Positions 1 through 6,942 of a stretch of 9,780 nt of DNA are shown here, in pieces. Source of the DNA: Desulfobacteraceae bacterium (lineage in GTDB: Bacteria > Desulfobacterota > Desulfobacteria > Desulfobacterales > Desulfosalsimonadaceae); assembly GCA_024636355.1 (NCBI GenBank), contig JAGXHH010000135.1, positions 1 through 9,780 of the forward strand, written 5' to 3'. A model generated the notes under the pieces. It saw nothing but the letters and a program-made list of their open reading frames with translations. It was not told where the DNA came from and searched no databases. The translations under genes were made by a program, and so were the position numbers. How positions within the stretch are numbered: position 1 is the first letter of the stretch; every line of letters starts with the position of its first letter.

Positions 1-88
1 GAATCCAGGAGCCAGAATCCAGGAGCCAGAATCCAGGAGCCAGAATCCAGGAGCCAGAATCCAGGAGCCAGAATCCAGGAGCCAGAAT
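1..88. repeat. Tandem array of a 14-bp unit (GAATCCAGGAGCCA), at least 6.3 copies
   Basis: Six exact head-to-tail copies of GAATCCAGGAGCCA occupy 1-84, followed by a partial GAAT at 85-88. The array starts at the first base of the window, so its true length is unknown. The unit splits into two related heptamers, GAATCCA and GGAGCCA, identical at 5 of 7 positions, which suggests a 7-bp ancestral unit. There are no spacers, so it is not a CRISPR array. No reading frame on either strand meets a stop inside the array. It lies beyond the terminator of the acyl-CoA dehydrogenase gene and looks intergenic, though a gene to the left could read into it. Confidence 0.95.
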
Positions 89-200
89 GAGGTATTCGCC
101 TTCGGCTCAGTCATCATTTGCAGGAGAGAATTCTTCTGACTTTTGCCTGAAGTTGAGGTTGATTTATTAGAATAAATTTAAGAATAGTTCAGAGTGTTAT
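89..200. other. Gene-free spacer between repeat array and terminator
   Basis: No credible coding region, RNA gene or clear promoter is visible here. The first part contains a short GC-rich inverted repeat (GCC TTC GGC near 99-107). The segment around 134-152 (TTCTGACTTTTGCC) loosely resembles the reverse complement of the heptamers in the adjacent array and may be degenerate repeat material. The rest is AT-rich. Confidence 0.5.
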
Positions 201-250
201 AAAAAAAGAGGTCATGTATAACTTGAAGTTTTTACATGACCTCTTTTTTT
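201..250. terminator. Bidirectional rho-independent terminator, perfect 18-bp stem
   Basis: The left arm at 201-218 (AAAAAAAGAGGTCATGTA) is the exact reverse complement of 233-250. The stem therefore ends in an A7 tract on one side and a T7 tract on the other, and works as an intrinsic terminator in both directions. The 14-nt loop contains a further small inverted repeat (AACT-TGA-AGTT, 220-230). It lies 20 bp past the stop codon of the acyl-CoA dehydrogenase gene, for which it is the natural terminator. Confidence 0.92.
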
Positions 251-270
251 GCTTTTGCAATAAACCGGCA

Positions 271-1614
271 TCAATCACCGGCGACTTTTTTGAAGGCCGA
301 GTCCGGAAAAAAACAATACGGACATTCTTCCGGCGCTGCTTCACCATAATGGACGTAACCGCAGATGCGGCAGCGCCAGGCATCGGTTTCGGGCTTGCCG
401 GATACCCCGATTTCGTCCGGATGCCTGTCCCGATGCATCGGCAGGTCTTCCAATGGCGGCATGACCGGTTTATAGCTGTTGATCACGTGGCCCGACACGA
501 CCATCCGCTGAATTTCGCTCGTGCCTTCGTAAATGGGATATACACGCATATAACGCAGCAGCTTTTCCACCGGAAAAAACCGGGTATAGCCGTATCCCCC
601 GAAAATCTGAAGCGCTTCATTGGCCACCTCCATGGCCGCTTCGGTGGAGTAAAACTTGGTAATAGATGCCGTTATGGTCGGGTCGATGCCATTGTCTGCT
701 TCCCAGGCGGCCTTCCAAACCATAAGGCGTGACGTTTCTACTTTTTGATACATTTCAGCTATTTTGAACTGAATGGCTTGGAAATCGGTCAGTTTCGATC
801 CGAACGCACGTCGCTTTTTTGCGTAGTCTAAGGCAAATTCCATTGCCGAACGGGCCGCGCCGACGGCAAAGGCGCCGATCACCGGGCGGGTCCGGGAAAA
901 CGTCTGCATCGCAAGGATAAATCCTTCACCGGGTGGTGCGAGCATGTGATCTTTCGGAACACGGACATTATCAAAATGCACAGCGGCCGTATTCGAATTG
1001 CGCTGACCGAGTTTTGGAATATGTTTGCCGACCCGGACCCCTTCCCAGTCGCGTTTCACGAAAAAAGCACAGATTCCTTTATGCTTCTCATTGGCATCAA
1101 CCGTGGCGAATATAGAATAATAATCGGCAATTCCGCCGTTTGTGACCCAGTATTTCGTGCCGTTTAATACGTAGTGATCCCCCTTGTCAGTGGCTTTGCA
1201 GCGCATTCCGGCAACATCGGAGCCCATGGTCGGCTCAGACGTGGCAAAACTGATCAGGTAAAAGGACTTAGCGAATTCCGGCAGGTATTTTTCCTTTAAA
1301 GCCTCATTTTTGCAGAGTAGCAGCGGTTCCATTCCGAGCGAATTGTCAAAGACCGATGTGGCGATTCCGGGACAGGCCGCAGAGATTTCTTCCGTGACCA
1401 GAGAGGCATCGAGAATTCCAGCGCCTCTGCCGCCATACTTTACCGGAATTTCTCCGCTGGCAATGCCCGCTTCAAATGCCTGCTCCAGAATTTCCACCGG
1501 GGTTTCGTCCATTTCGTCATAATAGGCGGCGATCGGCAATACCCGCTCCAGAGCGAATTTTCGCGCAGTTTGTCGTAATTCTTCCTGCTGATCGGACAAG
1601 GTAAAATTCAGCAT
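271..1614 (-). CDS. Acyl-CoA dehydrogenase with C-terminal rubredoxin-like domain
   Basis: A 447-residue FAD-dependent acyl-CoA dehydrogenase, expected to introduce an alpha,beta double bond into an acyl-CoA thioester in the cytoplasm. Visible family signatures are FATSEPTMGSD (123-133), the FAD/tetramer segment QIFGGYGY (336-343) and IYEGTSEIQR (361-370), where Glu363 matches the catalytic base of medium/short-chain enzymes. The dehydrogenase part ends near residue 385. After a charged linker, residues 413-444 form a rubredoxin-like unit: CRICGY (Cys415, Cys418), then CPYC (Cys431, Cys434), with the GYVHxGExxPExCPxC pattern seen in rubrerythrin-type rubredoxin domains. Four cysteines should bind one iron. 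Inference: the iron centre may accept electrons from FAD or pass them to a partner. The acyl substrate cannot be read from the sequence. The ATG has an AGGAGG 4 nt upstream. The gene stands alone between two terminators. Family call is secure; the domain's role is not. Confidence 0.95.
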   Translation of the reverse strand: MLNFTLSDQQEELRQTARKFALERVLPIAAYYDEMDETPVEILEQAFEAGIASGEIPVKYGGRGAGILDASLVTEEISAACPGIATSVFDNSLGMEPLLLCKNEALKEKYLPEFAKSFYLISFATSEPTMGSDVAGMRCKATDKGDHYVLNGTKYWVTNGGIADYYSIFATVDANEKHKGICAFFVKRDWEGVRVGKHIPKLGQRNSNTAAVHFDNVRVPKDHMLAPPGEGFILAMQTFSRTRPVIGAFAVGAARSAMEFALDYAKKRRAFGSKLTDFQAIQFKIAEMYQKVETSRLMVWKAAWEADNGIDPTITASITKFYSTEAAMEVANEALQIFGGYGYTRFFPVEKLLRYMRVYPIYEGTSEIQRMVVSGHVINSYKPVMPPLEDLPMHRDRHPDEIGVSGKPETDAWRCRICGYVHYGEAAPEECPYCFFPDSAFKKVAGD

Positions 1615-1618
1615 CCCC

Positions 1619-1624
1619 CCTCCT
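1619..1624 (-). promoter_or_regulatory. Shine-Dalgarno of the acyl-CoA dehydrogenase gene
   Basis: The minus strand reads AGGAGG followed by four G residues and then ATG. The complementarity to 16S rRNA is strong and it fixes the start at 1614; spacing is slightly short, or the G run offers alternative registers. Confidence 0.8.
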
Positions 1625-1667
1625 CGAAACGTTTAATGGCGTCATAGATTGGTGGTCTTATGCACAA

Positions 1668-1673
1668 ATTATA
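1668..1673 (-). promoter_or_regulatory. Probable -10 element (TATAAT) for the acyl-CoA dehydrogenase gene
   Basis: A perfect TATAAT lies on the minus strand 53 bp upstream of the ATG, in an AT-rich stretch just downstream of the glnS terminator, so a transcript would start near 1661. The matching -35 hexamer at 16-18 bp spacing is poor (no TTGACA-like sequence), suggesting either a weak promoter or one helped by an activator. The call rests on the -10 box and its position only. Confidence 0.55.
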
Positions 1674-1734
1674 GGAATATCTAAAAAAGATAACTTGGCA
1701 TTCTTTCAATTTCAACCGGGACCCCTGCAAATAG

Positions 1735-1772
1735 AAAAAGGCAAGGCGCCACACTGGGCGCCTTGCCTTTTT
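1735..1772. terminator. Bidirectional rho-independent terminator downstream of glnS
   Basis: The left arm AAAAAGGCAAGGCGCC at 1735-1750 is the exact reverse complement of 1757-1772, giving a 16-bp stem (11 GC-rich pairs plus A/T tails) with a 6-nt loop (ACACTG). T tracts flank it on both strands. It ends the mre-mrdA-glnS transcript and insulates the acyl-CoA dehydrogenase promoter. Confidence 0.93.
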
Positions 1773-1804
1773 TCTTCCTGCAATAATATAATCAATCCCG
1801 TTGC

Positions 1805-1930
1805 TTACGGGAGCAGTTCATCTCCGATCAGATGATCGCCCATTTTTTCGAGCACTTCTTTGAGTTCCGGCAACATTTCTTCGCATTCCCTGATGGTTGT
1901 ACATTCGGAATATAACTGATTCGCCTCACG
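1805..1930 (-). other. 41-codon open stretch after glnS; possible gene remnant or small ORF
   Basis: On the minus strand, in the same frame as glnS, four codons after the glnS TAA and one further TGA, there is an uninterrupted 41-codon stretch ending in TAA at 1807-1805. Its composition is protein-like: rich in Glu, Leu and Lys, amphipathic in the middle (MLPELKEVLEKMGDHLIGDE), and with two cysteines. It has no good start codon near its beginning; the first ATG would leave only 23 residues and has no clear Shine-Dalgarno. It could be a decayed C-terminal fragment of a lost gene, or chance. I do not recognise it and assign no function. Confidence 0.25.
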
Positions 1931-1945
1931 TCAAAATCCGATCCG

Positions 1946-3673
1946 TTATTTCCCGGATTTCTGAATTTTAGCCCAGGTATCCCTCAAAGTAACGGCCCGG
2001 TTGAACACCGGTTTTCCAGGAGTCGAATCCCGGGTATCGACCGTAAAATATCCAAGCCTTTCAAATTGAAAGTGAGCACCCGGTTCCGCATTTTTCAATC
2101 CAGGCTCCAGTTTGCAGCCGGTAAGGATTGTGAGGGATTCCGGGTTCAGACTCTCCTTGAAGTCTTCGGTTTCGGCGGGATTTTCGACAGTAAACAAGTG
2201 GTCGTATAGCCGGACATCGGTATCGAGGGCTTCGGCTGCCGATACCCAGTGAAGCGTCGCCTTGACTTTGCGCCCGTCCGGGGGTGCATTACCACCGCGT
2301 GTTTCCGGATCATAGGTACAGCGCAATTCAACGATTTCCCCCTGATCGTCCTTGACCACATCATGGCACCGGATGAAGTAGGCGTAACGAAGCCGGACTT
2401 CCCGCCCCGGAGCCAACCGGAAAAACTTCTTGGGCGGCGCTTCCATGAAATCGTCGCGTTCAATGTAGAACTCCCTGGAAAACGGCACCTGGCGGATACC
2501 CATGGACGGATCTTCCGGGTTATTGACCGCCTCGAGGTATTCGACCTGCCCTTCCGGATAATTTTCGATCACGACTTTCAGAGGGCGAAGCACCCCCATG
2601 ACCCGTGGAGCCGAGGTGTTCAGATCTTCCCGGAGGCAGTGCTCGAGCATAGCGATATCAACCAGGCTGTCGCGTTTGGCCACACCGATACGATCACAGA
2701 AGCGGCGTATGGCGGCCGGGGTATACCCGCGTCTGCGAAATCCGGATATGCTGGGCATCCGAGGGTCATCCCATCCATCGACAATCCCTTCCTCCACCAG
2801 TTGAATCAACTTGCGTTTGCTCAGTACCGTGTAGGCCAGATTCAAACGGGCAAATTCAATCTGCTGCGGGTGATAGACCTCCAGGGCATCGAGGATCCAG
2901 TCATAGAGTTCCCGGTTGTTGACAAATTCGAGAGTACAGATAGAATGGGTGATCGCTTCTATGGAGTCCGAAAGGCAATGGGCGAAATCATACATCGGAT
3001 AGATGCACCAGCGCTTACCGGTACGGTGATGCTGCACCTTGCGGATACGGTAGAGGGTCGGATCCCGCATAACGATATTGGGGGCGGCCATGTCGATTTT
3101 GGCGCGCAGCACGCACTGGCCTTCCTCGAATTCTCCAGCCGCCATTTTTTCAAACAGCTGCAGATTTTCTTCCACGGGACGACTCCGGTAAGGACTTTCC
3201 CGCCCGGGTTCATTCAATGTGCCCCGGTATTCCCGGATCTGATCCGGGCTCAGGCTGTCCACGTATGCCCTGCCCTTTTTGATGAGTTCGATGGCAAATC
3301 CGTATAACCTGTCGAAATAATCCGAGGCAAAATACTCATGGGCGCCCCAGTCGAATCCGAGCCAGCGAACATCTTCTTTAATCGATTCCACGTACTCGAC
3401 GTTTTCCTTCAGGGGATTCGTATCGTCAAACCGAAGGTGGCATTGGCCATTGTATTGAGCAGCCAGCCCGAAATTAAGGCAGATAGACTTGGCATGGCCG
3501 ATGTGCAGATAGCCGTTGGGCTCCGGGGGAAACCGGGTTTCCACGCGCCCGTCGAATTTCCCGGTTTCCAGATCCTCTTCAATAATGTGCCGGATAAAGT
3601 TTGAAGACCCGAGTCGTTGTTCCGCATCTATGATCTGCGCCTCCTGGGGCGGCGCTTGTTTATCGTTGCCCAT
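1946..3673 (-). CDS. glnS: Glutaminyl-tRNA synthetase (GlnRS)
   Basis: Cytoplasmic class I synthetase that charges tRNA-Gln with glutamine using ATP. The 575 residues align closely with the E. coli-type enzyme (about 554). The class I HIGH motif is at 57-60 within PPEPNGYLHIGHAK, RFDDTNP (81-87) is typical of GlnRS rather than GluRS, and the KMSKS loop is VLSKR (283-287). The C-terminal anticodon-binding beta barrels end in a conserved VTLRDTWAKI-like tail, so the protein is complete. There is an N-terminal extension of about 20 residues before the NFIR segment. I chose the ATG at 3673 because AGGAG lies 7 nt upstream; the open frame continues to 3709 but would overlap mrdA and has no such site. 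The gene begins 16 bp after mrdA and is followed by a strong terminator, so it is probably the last gene of the elongation operon. Confidence 0.97.
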   Translation of the reverse strand: MGNDKQAPPQEAQIIDAEQRLGSSNFIRHIIEEDLETGKFDGRVETRFPPEPNGYLHIGHAKSICLNFGLAAQYNGQCHLRFDDTNPLKENVEYVESIKEDVRWLGFDWGAHEYFASDYFDRLYGFAIELIKKGRAYVDSLSPDQIREYRGTLNEPGRESPYRSRPVEENLQLFEKMAAGEFEEGQCVLRAKIDMAAPNIVMRDPTLYRIRKVQHHRTGKRWCIYPMYDFAHCLSDSIEAITHSICTLEFVNNRELYDWILDALEVYHPQQIEFARLNLAYTVLSKRKLIQLVEEGIVDGWDDPRMPSISGFRRRGYTPAAIRRFCDRIGVAKRDSLVDIAMLEHCLREDLNTSAPRVMGVLRPLKVVIENYPEGQVEYLEAVNNPEDPSMGIRQVPFSREFYIERDDFMEAPPKKFFRLAPGREVRLRYAYFIRCHDVVKDDQGEIVELRCTYDPETRGGNAPPDGRKVKATLHWVSAAEALDTDVRLYDHLFTVENPAETEDFKESLNPESLTILTGCKLEPGLKNAEPGAHFQFERLGYFTVDTRDSTPGKPVFNRAVTLRDTWAKIQKSGK

Positions 3674-3680
3674 TTCATTG

Positions 3681-3685
3681 CTCCT
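3681..3685 (-). promoter_or_regulatory. Shine-Dalgarno that decides the glnS start
   Basis: AGGAG on the minus strand, just after the mrdA stop codon and 7 nt before the ATG at 3673. Two other ATGs lie close by (3688, in frame, and one out of frame at 3678), but only the 3673 start is correctly spaced. Confidence 0.8.
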
Positions 3686-3689
3686 CATG

Positions 3690-5564
3690 CTATTCCGTTT
3701 TAACAGCAAGGCGATCTCGCCCGTTTATATGGCCCAGTTTCTCAAGATATGCAATCATAATTGCCTTTGCAACGGGTCCGGCGCCGCTGGAACCGTGCTC
3801 GCCATGCTCGATGATGACGGACACGGCGATCTTCGGCGCGTCATAGGGGGCAGAACCGATAAACCAGGCATGGGACAGGTGTTTTCGGTTCAACTTCTCG
3901 GGTTGTTCCTCGTCGCTTTTACGGCTGACCACCTGGGCGGTGCCTGTTTTACCCAGCATGACCACATCCGGAGAACGCACGTAATTATAAGCGGTCCCTT
4001 TTCGATGATTGACCACCCGGCGCAATCCTTCCCGGATAACGGCCAGTGTCTTTTCACTGGCCGGCATACGCGCCACGACCTCCGGAGTTGGTTCCACCGA
4101 CACGACGCCTTCAACCGTACGAATCGATTTCAGAAGCTGGGGACGATAAATGGCGCCGCCATTGGCCACTCCGGCCATCACGACCGCCATCTGCAATGGT
4201 GTGGTCAGATTATACCCCTGTCCGATGGAAATGTTCAGTGTTTCCCCGGGCTGCCAGGGTACGCCGAAACGTCTTTTCTTCCAGGCCGCGGTCGGAACCA
4301 GCCCCTTGCCCTCGTGATTCAGATCAATGCCGGTCTCCGAGCCGAGGCCGCACGCCATGGCATACCAGGCCAGCCGGTCCACCCCGATCTGCTTTCCCAC
4401 ATGATAGAAAAAAACGTCGCACGATTCGGCCATGGCATCATAGACGTTCATATGCCCATGACCGACGAGTTTCCAGCACCGATAACTCCGGTTGCCGAAC
4501 TGGTAATGCCCGGGGCAGAAGACTGTGGTGTGTTCCGTGATGATCCCTTCTTCGAGAGCGGCCATGGCAGTGATGATCTTGTATTTCGAGGCCGGCGGGT
4601 ATTCTCCCTGTACGGCCTTGTTGTGCATCGGGCGTTCCGGGTCATGGATCAGCTCATTCCATAACTCCGAGGTGATCCCGTTGACAAACGTGTTCTGATC
4701 GAATGTGGGGCTGCTGGCAAGGACCAGAACGTCCCCATTTGCCGGGTCCACAGCAGCAACGGCTCCGGTCTGATTTTCCAGCAGCCTTTCGGCTTCCCGC
4801 TGAAGATCACGATCGATGGTGAGGTATACCTGATGGCCCGGTTCGGCGGGTTCCGTGCCCAGCACCTTCATTACCTGTCCGGTCGCGCTTACCTGCACGA
4901 TCTGTTTGCCGGGATTGCCGGTCAGTTCGGATTCAAAGGTTTTTTCCACCCCGTATCTGCCGACCATGTCGCCGCCGCGTTTTTTCGGATACTGTTTTGA
5001 TTTGAGTTCAAGAGGGCTGATTTCTCCAAGATATCCGATCATATGGGATGCCACGCGGTCATCGATGTAATTTCTGCGCGGACTGGTTTGAATGACAATG
5101 CCGGGCAGGTCATAGCGCCGGCTCAACAATTGCCCCATCAGGTCCCGGCCGATATCTTTCTGAAGCAGAACCGCCCGGTAACCGAACGGCCCCCGGCCGC
5201 TGCCGATCGCGTCCTGAATTTCCTGAGCGGTCATCGGCAACAGCTCTGCGAGTTTTTCAGCAGTTTCCCGGATCGGCTCAGCATCTTTCGGGATAACCTG
5301 CAGATCGAATGCCGGGCGGTTGTCTACGAGGAGATAGCCGTTGCGGTCGAAGATCTGCCCTCGCAAGGGGTCGATTCGCAACTGCCGCAGGCAGTTGTTT
5401 TTAGAAATATCATGGAAGTGTTCACCGTTTAAAATTTGCAGGTAAAACAACCGCAACCCGAGCAGAATAAATACCGGAAGAATACAGAGCATGGCCTTCG
5501 TCAGCCGTCGCCTGTACCATTCACTATCCACTTTGGGGAAAAAACGTTCAGGTATCCGGTTCAT
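3690..5564 (-). CDS. mrdA: Penicillin-binding protein 2, peptidoglycan transpeptidase of elongation
   Basis: Class B PBP of 624 residues that cross-links peptidoglycan during lateral wall growth, anchored in the inner membrane with its catalytic domain in the periplasm. One membrane segment lies at about 24-43 with a basic N-terminal flank. The dimerisation/pedestal region includes RGQIFDRNG (69-77). The transpeptidase motifs are present: SxxK as S326-K-Y-K329, SxD as S381-C-D383, and K539-T-G541. Ahead of the nucleophile the usual PPGS reads PPAS. Cys350, Cys363, His371 and Cys382 fall where related PBP2 proteins place a structural zinc site, here with more cysteines. The ATG at 5564 follows mreD by 14 bp with no clear Shine-Dalgarno, suggesting translational coupling. 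Its usual SEDS partner gene rodA is not next to it. Confidence 0.96.
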   Translation of the reverse strand: MNRIPERFFPKVDSEWYRRRLTKAMLCILPVFILLGLRLFYLQILNGEHFHDISKNNCLRQLRIDPLRGQIFDRNGYLLVDNRPAFDLQVIPKDAEPIRETAEKLAELLPMTAQEIQDAIGSGRGPFGYRAVLLQKDIGRDLMGQLLSRRYDLPGIVIQTSPRRNYIDDRVASHMIGYLGEISPLELKSKQYPKKRGGDMVGRYGVEKTFESELTGNPGKQIVQVSATGQVMKVLGTEPAEPGHQVYLTIDRDLQREAERLLENQTGAVAAVDPANGDVLVLASSPTFDQNTFVNGITSELWNELIHDPERPMHNKAVQGEYPPASKYKIITAMAALEEGIITEHTTVFCPGHYQFGNRSYRCWKLVGHGHMNVYDAMAESCDVFFYHVGKQIGVDRLAWYAMACGLGSETGIDLNHEGKGLVPTAAWKKRRFGVPWQPGETLNISIGQGYNLTTPLQMAVVMAGVANGGAIYRPQLLKSIRTVEGVVSVEPTPEVVARMPASEKTLAVIREGLRRVVNHRKGTAYNYVRSPDVVMLGKTGTAQVVSRKSDEEQPEKLNRKHLSHAWFIGSAPYDAPKIAVSVIIEHGEHGSSGAGPVAKAIMIAYLEKLGHINGRDRLAVKTE

Positions 5565-5578
5565 GGGGATTCTGTCTA

Positions 5579-6100
5579 TCAGGATTGCTCGCTTTCCTGC
5601 AGGTTTCCAGCACCCAGGCGGTCAAAAAGTTGAAACAGGGCATGCAATAAGATGAGCATGAACGGCGAGGTGAAAACGGCCCACAGGAGCTGTGCGCCGA
5701 TCATATTCACAGCGTCCGGGAACAATCCCGGCACTCCGTTCTGCAGGATGATGATTATACAAAACACGATATTTTCAAACAAAACCCCTGCAGTGACAAC
5801 CATCGGGAACAGCAGATTCTGTTTAACCTGGATCACGCGCCACGTCTGACGGAATGCCACATACAACCACAGGTATACGGTCATATAAATTCCGATGGGT
5901 GCTGCCGAGAGCATATCCATCATGATCCCGGTCAACAGTATTATGGGAAGGCCTTCCCGAAAAGGCCGATACAGACTGAAATAGATTACCAGGGGAACCA
6001 ACAGGTCATAGAACCGGAGGGCAGCAGACATTTCATACAAAACAACCGTCTGAGTTACCATTAGAAACACTGAAAATGCGAGGAATGCAGAATATCGCAT
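5579..6100 (-). CDS. mreD: Rod shape-determining protein MreD
   Basis: Small integral inner-membrane protein (173 residues, typical length) of the elongasome, which works with MreC. About six hydrophobic segments are visible, near 5-22, 31-44, 51-66, 70-84, 97-119 and 136-157. The sequence itself is weakly conserved, as usual for MreD, and the call rests on the membrane topology, the IGIYMTVYLWLYV-type segment and its position between mreC and mrdA. Its ATG follows the mreC TAA with no intervening base, and a GGAAG inside the end of mreC gives a suitably placed ribosome site, so the two are probably translationally coupled. Confidence 0.93.
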   Translation of the reverse strand: MRYSAFLAFSVFLMVTQTVVLYEMSAALRFYDLLVPLVIYFSLYRPFREGLPIILLTGIMMDMLSAAPIGIYMTVYLWLYVAFRQTWRVIQVKQNLLFPMVVTAGVLFENIVFCIIIILQNGVPGLFPDAVNMIGAQLLWAVFTSPFMLILLHALFQLFDRLGAGNLQESEQS

Positions 6101-6937
6101 TTATTCTTCCGGAAAGTCGGGAGCCGGGGGGTTTAAAATGACCATGACTTCCTCGAGTTTCTGGAAGTCGACAAAGGGCGTAAGTTCAATTTCCTGAAAA
6201 ATTCCCGAATTGCGACGCAATATCTTTGAGACCCGTCCGATGCGCAATCCTTTGGGAAAAATGCCGTCGTAACCGGAAGTAATGGCCGTATCGCCCACTC
6301 CGATGTCAATTTTGCGCAAGGCATAATCAAAACGGCACAACCGGTCAGACATCCCTTTGACGATTCCCCGGGCCCGGGTTCGCTGCACCAGGGCATCGAC
6401 CGCATTGTTTCGGTCAATGATGAGCAACACTTTGGCGTATCCGCTCGATACCCCGGTGACCTGGCCGACAATTCCCTCCGGAACCATCACGGGGTATCCT
6501 TTTTCGATTCCGTCGGCTTTTCCCTTGTTGATGATGACCGTACGGTACCAGGGCGATGGATCTGTGGCCACAACAGCAGCCGCGACCATCGTATGGGTAG
6601 AGGCGGCTTTGAAATCAACGAACCGTTTCAAACGGGCATTTTCGATCGCCATTTCAGAAATGGCATGGATCTGCTGATGCACTTCGGCCAATTGCCGGCG
6701 CAGATCTTCATTTTCCCTGGTGGTGTCCACAAGGTCGAAGTATTGGTTCCAGATATGTTCAGTGAATTTAATAGTGCCGGAGACGCCTTCCTGAACCGGT
6801 GCGACGAAAAAGAGCACGGTCTGGACAGCCGCGGACTGAAATGAGGATTTCCGGATATAGTTGAATGAAAAGACGATTCCGTTCAGTACGATCAGGATGA
6901 TCGCCCCCGCCACCACCATCGTTTTTTTGGAAAACAT
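6101..6937 (-). CDS. mreC: Rod shape-determining protein MreC
   Basis: Periplasmic scaffold of the elongation complex, thought to link MreB/MreD to PBP2 and activate wall synthesis. The 278 residues show an N-terminal membrane anchor (about 7-28), a predicted coiled coil (about 70-105), then the paired beta-domain region with family signatures DPSPWYRTVIINKG (126-139), GIVGQV (155-160) and DRNNAVDALVQRTRARG (175-191), ending in a proline-rich acidic tail. Its start lies 5 bp after the mreB stop. No good Shine-Dalgarno precedes it, so coupling to mreB translation is likely. Confidence 0.96.
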   Translation of the reverse strand: MFSKKTMVVAGAIILIVLNGIVFSFNYIRKSSFQSAAVQTVLFFVAPVQEGVSGTIKFTEHIWNQYFDLVDTTRENEDLRRQLAEVHQQIHAISEMAIENARLKRFVDFKAASTHTMVAAAVVATDPSPWYRTVIINKGKADGIEKGYPVMVPEGIVGQVTGVSSGYAKVLLIIDRNNAVDALVQRTRARGIVKGMSDRLCRFDYALRKIDIGVGDTAITSGYDGIFPKGLRIGRVSKILRRNSGIFQEIELTPFVDFQKLEEVMVILNPPAPDFPEE

Positions 6938-6942
6938 GGGTG

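Larger units (their letters stand above)
1615..1945. other. 331-bp intergenic region between glnS and the acyl-CoA dehydrogenase gene
   Basis: From the glnS side this holds a 41-codon open stretch of uncertain status (1930-1805), the bidirectional terminator (1735-1773), an AT-rich promoter segment with TATAAT (1673-1668), a TTATGCACA motif (1658-1666, plus strand) and the Shine-Dalgarno at 1624-1619. No RNA gene is recognisable. Confidence 0.7.

Noticed and set aside
1..88. Could the array at the window start be a CRISPR?
   Set aside because: The units are 14 bp and directly abutting, with no spacers, so it is a simple tandem repeat.
214..732. Plus-strand frame starting in the terminator and running over the acyl-CoA dehydrogenase end
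   Set aside because: It is a shadow of the dehydrogenase gene, and its start lies inside the terminator stem.
1831..1929. GTG-started 33-codon frame after glnS
   Set aside because: Its composition is Lys/Cys/Arg-rich and not protein-like, it has no Shine-Dalgarno, and it overlaps the more plausible stretch in another frame.
2249..3307. Long plus-strand open frame (352 codons) opposite glnS
   Set aside because: It is antisense to a fully conserved glnS, has no recognisable motifs and is explained by the codon composition of the real gene.
3674..3709. Upstream start of glnS at 3709 or 3688
   Set aside because: Both starts lie in or next to the mrdA stop without a ribosome site; the AGGAG at 3685-3681 is correctly spaced only for the ATG at 3673.
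3516..4664. Plus-strand open frame (382 codons) opposite mrdA and the start of glnS
   Set aside because: It spans two real genes in antisense and shows no domain pattern.
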